The notes below the pieces were generated by a model. The model saw nothing but the letters and a program-made list of their open reading frames with translations. It did not search any database and had not been told where the DNA came from. Below, piece after piece: positions 59,517 through 64,000 of a stretch of DNA of 64,000 nucleotides. This DNA comes from a bacterium (lineage in GTDB: Bacteria; Electryoneota; Electryoneia; Electryoneales; Electryoneaceae), in assembly GCA_020444265.1 (NCBI GenBank), contig JAHLLH010000010.1, positions 106,535-170,534 on the forward strand, written 5' to 3'. The first letter of the stretch is position 1. Each line of letters begins with the position of its first letter. Both the position numbers and the translations under genes were made by a program.

Positions 59517-60914
59517 ATGACATACTCACACCGACGACAGTGGGAACTCCGACTACTCCGATACGTCGCAGACCGACTCATGCGCGAGCGACCCGATATG
59601 TACGGCAAACTTGGGGATGCATACGAGTGGTGGGCTGAACGGACCCTGAGCCGTTTGCCCGCGCCGCGAGAGTTGAAGCAGGAATTGACGATCCTGGACG
59701 ATATCCATGTGTGGATTCAAGAGCATCTGCTTGACGATGCCGCGACTGTTGACCAGTTGAATGAATCGGGTGAGGGCTATTCAACCGGGGAGCAGAATCC
59801 GCCGGAATGGCGTACCATCCTCGATCTTCGTCTCGCCCATGATCGTCCCCATTTTTTTCCTGTATGGCATTCCCCCGCGCCCATTCCGGCTCCAGACGCT
59901 TTGCACCGTCTACTCGGCAAATCCATTGCTTGGCATACGACCATGCAAGCAATCGAACGAGCAATTGCAAGCGACATTACAACCCTGCTCATCGGGGAAA
60001 CCGGGACTGGAAAAAGCCTGACAGCCCGTGTGATCCATGATTCCGGGAAACGAAGACGGGCGCCCTTTGTTCGGGTGGATTGTCATGAGTTAGATGATAC
60101 CAATCTCATTGAAAAGTGTTCGCCGCCCGCATCCGAACAAGAGAATGGGGATGAGCCCTATTTACACAAGGGGACCCTCTTTCTTGATGATCTGACCAAT
60201 CTTTCCCTGGATGGCCAGAATGCCTTGTTGAAGCTGTTGGAACAATTTGAGGAGGTGCTGCAGCGAGGCGGAAGTGTTCCCCGGGTCATCCTGTCGAGTG
60301 TCATACCCTTGGACCGTCGCGTGACCGTCGGCGAATTCCGTCGCGACCTCTACTTTCGTATATCGATCTACCAGGTTGATTTGCCACCTTTGCGTCAACG
60401 GCGGGATGACATCGAACTGCTGGTCGACCACATGATTCCGAAGTTGTCCGCGGAATTGGGCGTGCAGGCCCCGAAGATCAGCCGCGACGCCCTCAATCGC
60501 CTGCATCGTCACCACTGGATGGGGAACATCCGTGAGCTGGGTAATGTCCTGAAACGGACCATACTTGAGGCAGATCGCCGAATTGAAGTGGATGATGTTC
60601 AGCTTGAGATCGGGCGTGGACCGGATGATTTTATCGTCCACCTTGTCGAGAAAGATGCGGTCGAAGTGCTTGAGGAGAGCGGAATTTCCATTGGATCGAT
60701 CAAACCTGCCCTGATTCACTTCCTTCGTGTCATTGGGCAGCAACGCTTCGGTACGTCGGACATTGTGGACGATCTCGGAGTAGCACAGTCAACAGCGCGA
60801 TCCTACACAGCGAAGCTGGTCGAAAAGGGGTTTCTTATCAAGTACGGGGAGAAGAAGGGGACGACCTACAAGGTGGTCACCGAAAAGCTCTTCCGAAAAA
60901 CCCGCCAGCTCTGA
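59517..60914 (+). CDS. AAA+ regulator of enhancer-binding-protein type without GAFTGA loop
   Basis: A 465-aa protein. Residues 1-150 are a helical domain with no recognised sensory fold. The AAA+ domain (about 145-385) matches sigma-54 activators: Walker A LIGETGTGKSLTA, Walker B GTLFLDDLTNLS, arginine-finger region FRRDLYFRISIYQVDLPPLRQRRDDIELL (split) and HHWMGNIRELGNVLKR. The loop that would carry GAFTGA is replaced by EKCSPPASEQENGDEPY, so sigma-54 contact is improbable. The C-terminal 80 residues look like a winged helix (FGTSDIVDDLGVAQSTARSYT, split) rather than a Fis-type helix-turn-helix. ATG 59517 has only a weak Shine-Dalgarno. Last in the FAH/nfi/GGDEF operon. Confidence 0.78.
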   Translation: MTYSHRRQWELRLLRYVADRLMRERPDMYGKLGDAYEWWAERTLSRLPAPRELKQELTILDDIHVWIQEHLLDDAATVDQLNESGEGYSTGEQNPPEWRTILDLRLAHDRPHFFPVWHSPAPIPAPDALHRLLGKSIAWHTTMQAIERAIASDITTLLIGETGTGKSLTARVIHDSGKRRRAPFVRVDCHELDDTNLIEKCSPPASEQENGDEPYLHKGTLFLDDLTNLSLDGQNALLKLLEQFEEVLQRGGSVPRVILSSVIPLDRRVTVGEFRRDLYFRISIYQVDLPPLRQRRDDIELLVDHMIPKLSAELGVQAPKISRDALNRLHRHHWMGNIRELGNVLKRTILEADRRIEVDDVQLEIGRGPDDFIVHLVEKDAVEVLEESGISIGSIKPALIHFLRVIGQQRFGTSDIVDDLGVAQSTARSYTAKLVEKGFLIKYGEKKGTTYKVVTEKLFRKTRQL

Positions 60915-60986
60915 TCAATTCGCTCAATTACCAACCTGACGCTGACCCGGCAATCCAGCTCAATCACATCTCGAATAGCGAGTCTA

Positions 60987-61556
60987 TCAGTTCCGACTGC
61001 CCCAGCTGATCCCATACCCCACAAGCAAGGTCACCCGCACTGCATCACGGTTTCGGGCTATGGCAAGGTTGACAGGCATTGAGATGCCGCCACTGCCGAA
61101 GTTGTGTCCGACACCAACGACCAGCGCGACTCCGGTGGGAGTAACGTTCGGCCCAACTCCAACTTCAAACCCTGAATAGGTTCGTACACCCATGGCCATG
61201 GAAAGACTTGGGAGGAATACTCCCTGCTCGAGGGCACCAAGCAGGGGAATAAACTCGACAAAGACAGCAGGAGCATCGCCTGGTTCGAACGCCATCCAGT
61301 CAAAATGCCATCCGACCTGGAGCATCAATGGGTCAAGCTCGTATTTGTCCAGAGATTCCTGAGCATCATCAGATTGTACAGCGATATAGGTCAAACCGAT
61401 ACGAGGTCCGCTCACATCACGTCCGTACAGGGTCAACTCTTTTGTCGGAGTGTAACGTTCCAGGTTTGAACTGTCCGCAGCGCTTTCGGCGAAAAGTGGT
61501 GTCAAAGACAGAAAAAGGAGAAGAGTGACAAGCAGGGAGCGATAAACCAGTTTCAT
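60987..61556 (-). CDS. Small exported protein, probable outer-membrane barrel, unknown family
   Basis: A 189-aa protein with a signal peptide (SLLVTLLLFLSLTPLFAES) and a C-terminal half of alternating strands (GPRIGLTYIAVQ, MLQVGWHFDWMAF, VFVEFIPLLGAL, VGVGHNFGSGG, VRVTLLVGYGISWG) typical of small beta-barrels. I recognise no family name. Start ATG 61556 has GGAG seven nt upstream; an ATG at 61568 is in frame. Convergent with the AAA+ gene. Confidence 0.62.
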   Translation of the reverse strand: MKLVYRSLLVTLLLFLSLTPLFAESAADSSNLERYTPTKELTLYGRDVSGPRIGLTYIAVQSDDAQESLDKYELDPLMLQVGWHFDWMAFEPGDAPAVFVEFIPLLGALEQGVFLPSLSMAMGVRTYSGFEVGVGPNVTPTGVALVVGVGHNFGSGGISMPVNLAIARNRDAVRVTLLVGYGISWGSRN

Positions 61557-61700
61557 TACTGTCTCCATTTCAAGCTGAGGTCCAGCGGGGATGCATTGTC
61601 GCACAACAGCTTGAAAGAAAGATACGACATTTGTACGATTCAATGAAACGGGGGTGCTCCTAACTTCCTAAGAAACTTCAAATAAAGGGGAGGCAAACAA

Positions 61701-63797
61701 TCAATTCCACATGATCCAGCGTACCCCCCAGATGTCGCTCCGGTGCATGAAGGGGTAATTGTCAAAGAGGACATACTGCGTTTTCAGCAGATTCTGTGCA
61801 CCATAATAGAGCTCAAACTTGTTGATCTTCATCGTCGCCAATCCGTTGAGGATCAGCGCATCCTCGGATGAGCCGTAATTCGAATCATAGCTGCCGTAAT
61901 AATTCCCCGTTATCGAGAGACGGATCCGTAGCTGGTTGTGGTAATATTTGCCGTCAAAACGCAGGCTGGTCCAGCCCCAGGTGTTGGGGTATGGGTTGGT
62001 GTCGTTGGCATTGCTCACTGTCCATGAGGCGGCTGTGGAGATCCCATAGAAGAGATCGAGCCAGCCAAACCCGGTCAGCTCAAAGGCCGACTGCCCAGGG
62101 CCGTTGCGTCGGGTGTACTCGTTTCCGCCGAGGTTGCGCATGATGATGGGATTGGCGACAGAACGGTAGCCGGCAAGTACTCGCAGGGATCGCCCCGCCT
62201 TCTGGTTGTAACGGGCGCCGACAGCGGCATAATGGCTCACTTCCGGGTCGAGCACAGGATTTCCGTAATAATAAAGGGTAGCCTGGTCCGGAGCAGGAAG
62301 GAGGTCCATCCAACGATCCGGAGTGCGCAGCGACCAGAAGCCGAACGACTCATCCATCGAAGGCCAGCGCCAGCTCCGTGTCGCCTCACCCAACAAACCG
62401 AATCCCAAGCTGTCGCCGAGTTCACCGGTAACGGTCCCACCAGCGAGAAAAGCTGGATCGATGGAGATGGTGTCTGGGATACCGGACCGAGTGCCGAATT
62501 CCATGCGAACGGCTGCCAGGGTATGAAGGAGGTCCTCATCCCAACGGTATCGTCCGGTCAGCCCGGATACGAGCCGTTGGCCCGAAGGATCCTGGTTACG
62601 TGGACGACGGACGAAACGCGCTGCCGTTCGCTCAACATCGGCGCGAAGAGAGATCTTCTTCGTGGAATCCGGCAGGTCACGCCACCATTCCAGCCGCCCG
62701 CCGATACGATTGCCATCCTCATCGCCGTAGTTGTAGCCATTCTGATTGCGGACGTACCAGAGGGCCGCCTCACGGTACTCCGGGTCACTGGGACGGCCTC
62801 CGGACAGGATGATGTCGAGGTCGTTCCGGCGATTGTTCGAGGAGCCATAGCCATAGGGATGACCATGTGTTTCACGTGTTTCCATCCAATAGAGCTGCAG
62901 CAGACCTACATAACGGATTTGTTGACGGCCCCCGATTCGCACCATGCTGGTGTTCGCCTCGGAGTTGCCGAAACGGCCCCCGTACTCGCCGATATCCACC
63001 CCGATGTGATAGGCGAAATCCTCGGTGATCTGCTGAGCGATGCGCCAGTCGGCATGACCGAGGCCATAGAAACCCTGCCGATAGACCACGCGCGTTAGTG
63101 CCGTTGTGGGATAAGCGTGCGGTGGATCGATGGTCAGGACCGGCCCGCTCGAGCCTGATCCGCTGCCATCCCAGCTGTTGGAGAGGTGAAGCTGCTGGAT
63201 TTCCTCAGCTGCATACGTTGCGAAGTTGGTCGCATCGGTCACCGGGTTGTCGTAGCTGCGGCCACGGTACATCACGGTCAATCCCCGTCCCGACATCCCC
63301 GGTGGCAGGGGGTAGAAGGGCTGAGAATAGAGCTGGGTCTGATGCGGGTAGAGCAGCGGTAACAGGGTCGCCATCTCGCCGGCGTCCTTGTAGCCGTGAC
63401 GCGCGAACTCGGCCCCATCCACCGTGATCGAAAGCGGGGTGGGAGCCTTGGGTGCGGTGGTGTCCGGCGGGAGGATGATCCAAGGATCGGGCGGGGGCAG
63501 CGTGTCCTGCGCGAGCGAATCGAGGGCGAGACTGTCCAGGCCGAGGGAATCGAGGGCCAGCGAGTCAAACGACAAGCTGTCCAGCGCGAGGGAATCCAGT
63601 GTCAGGGAATCCGCCACGAGTGAGTCGAGGGTGAGGGTGTCGGAGATCGTGGGTGAGGGCGATATGCCAAGGGCTGCCTTGGCGGCTTTTTGCCCGTTGG
63701 CACCGGACGGCAGGGCCATGACAAACAGGGCGAAGAGGGCCGCTGTTGCCATCACCGGAAAGTGCCGTAGGGTTGTCCCGTGTCGTTTGCTCACCAT
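61701..63797 (-). CDS. TonB-receptor-like outer-membrane protein with DSL pentapeptide repeats
   Basis: A 698-aa exported protein. Signal sequence (ALFALFVMALPSGANG); then about 50 residues of a five-residue repeat LDSLA / ADSLT / FDSLA (about residues 55-100), a Pro-rich linker, a plug-like region (PLSITVDGAEFARHG, GRGLTVMYRGRSYDNPVT), and a long beta-barrel with Gly/aromatic strands ending in WGVRWIMWN. It has no carboxypeptidase-like domain and no clear TonB box. DSL repeats have an acidic, periplasm-spanning look; at the DNA level they are 15-nt tandem units around 63500-63640. Ligand unknown. ATG 63797. Confidence 0.72.
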   Translation of the reverse strand: MVSKRHGTTLRHFPVMATAALFALFVMALPSGANGQKAAKAALGISPSPTISDTLTLDSLVADSLTLDSLALDSLSFDSLALDSLGLDSLALDSLAQDTLPPPDPWIILPPDTTAPKAPTPLSITVDGAEFARHGYKDAGEMATLLPLLYPHQTQLYSQPFYPLPPGMSGRGLTVMYRGRSYDNPVTDATNFATYAAEEIQQLHLSNSWDGSGSGSSGPVLTIDPPHAYPTTALTRVVYRQGFYGLGHADWRIAQQITEDFAYHIGVDIGEYGGRFGNSEANTSMVRIGGRQQIRYVGLLQLYWMETRETHGHPYGYGSSNNRRNDLDIILSGGRPSDPEYREAALWYVRNQNGYNYGDEDGNRIGGRLEWWRDLPDSTKKISLRADVERTAARFVRRPRNQDPSGQRLVSGLTGRYRWDEDLLHTLAAVRMEFGTRSGIPDTISIDPAFLAGGTVTGELGDSLGFGLLGEATRSWRWPSMDESFGFWSLRTPDRWMDLLPAPDQATLYYYGNPVLDPEVSHYAAVGARYNQKAGRSLRVLAGYRSVANPIIMRNLGGNEYTRRNGPGQSAFELTGFGWLDLFYGISTAASWTVSNANDTNPYPNTWGWTSLRFDGKYYHNQLRIRLSITGNYYGSYDSNYGSSEDALILNGLATMKINKFELYYGAQNLLKTQYVLFDNYPFMHRSDIWGVRWIMWN

Positions 63798-63913
63798 TAT
63801 CCGTCCGTTGCCCTCAGATGTTGCCGTGCAATATAGGGTTCACGCATGGAGAGGGGAAATCGCCTGGCTGATCTCCCTCTCTGAATAATAATGGTAAAAT
63901 GGTTCCCGTTGTG

Positions 63914-63939
63914 TGCCCCGGCTTGGCTTGCAAGCCGGG
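63914..63939. repeat. Single copy of the CCGGCTTG palindromic repeat
   Basis: A 26-nt imperfect palindrome closely related to the two arms of the 23801-23941 element. Here only one arm is seen, about 60 nt from the window edge; an inverted partner may lie beyond it. Confidence 0.65.
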
Positions 63940-64000
63940 TTTCTCTATCCAATGTAGCGACTGTTTTGGCAGTCAAGCGATTTTCGTTTCGTAGTTCATG

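Noticed and set aside
63849..63881. Terminator at the right end of the window
   Set aside because: A 7-bp GAGAGGG/CCCTCTC stem exists, but the loop is 19 nt and no gene is known to end there.

Overview
The window is about 64 kb of moderately GC-rich, gene-dense chromosomal DNA from a Gram-negative bacterium. LPS-type heptose genes (gmhA, gmhB), a UDP-glucuronate epimerase, an MsbA-like ABC transporter, two TonB-receptor-like barrels and an alginate-export-type barrel all point to an outer membrane. A 1006-residue secreted protein ends in a VVPNPY...GVYVY-type C-terminal domain like those used by type IX secretion sorting. Together with LVIVD-type lipoproteins this suggests the Fibrobacteres-Chlorobi-Bacteroidetes superphylum or a neighbouring candidate phylum. 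That placement is inference; there is no rRNA in the window. No tRNA, CRISPR array, prophage or transposase was found.

Layout. 0.1-4.6 kb: a plus-strand run cysQ, wecB, an uncharacterised nucleotidyltransferase and gmhB, meeting convergent gmhA with no gap. 4.9-9.6 kb: manC, a membrane-bound SpoIIE-type phosphatase and a UDP-glucuronate 4-epimerase. 9.8-13.8 kb: lutABC (lactate oxidation) divergent from rfbB. 13.8-18.4 kb: a minus-strand sulfate unit, sat-cysC fusion, SLC13/DASS transporter, then a response regulator with CBS domains. 18.7-27 kb: DUF374 acyltransferase, outer-membrane barrel, nadE, dapF, an unusual SDR and transketolase. 27-35 kb (minus): HAD-kinase-like fusion, two tandem LVIVD lipoproteins, then the operon ExeA-like ATPase / divergent HD-GYP protein / receiver-like protein / folC. 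35.4-44.2 kb: recO, a TonB receptor, the large secreted protein, a repeat-packed intergenic region and an ABC transporter. 44.4-44.6 kb: a 72-codon orphan gene on the minus strand with its own terminator. 45.0-55.0 kb: one long plus-strand run tatD, methyltransferase, ftsE, ftsX, hrcA, grpE, dnaJ, a ComEA-like protein, a membrane-anchored unknown, a GspL/PilM-like protein and rsmD. 55-61 kb: a DUF2723-like membrane protein, then FAH hydrolase / endonuclease V / GGDEF response regulator / AAA+ regulator. 61-64 kb: two outer-membrane-type proteins on the minus strand.

How the genes fit together. The envelope theme is strong: nucleotide sugars (wecB, manC, UDP-glucuronate epimerase, rfbB, gmhA, gmhB), lipid handling (DUF374, MsbA-like) and barrels. 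Sulfate uptake and activation (DASS, Sat-CysC) is matched by PAP recycling (CysQ). Signalling is represented by a GGDEF protein with an intact active-site motif and inhibitory-site motif, an HD-GYP protein with altered metal ligands, a SpoIIE phosphatase and two response regulators. The least explained parts are the ExeA/HD-GYP/receiver operon, the ComEA/GspL-like trio after dnaJ, and the EndoV-GGDEF-AAA operon. Intergenic DNA carries several families of paired inverted palindromes (REPIN-like), concentrated around 23.8 kb and 41.9-42.3 kb.
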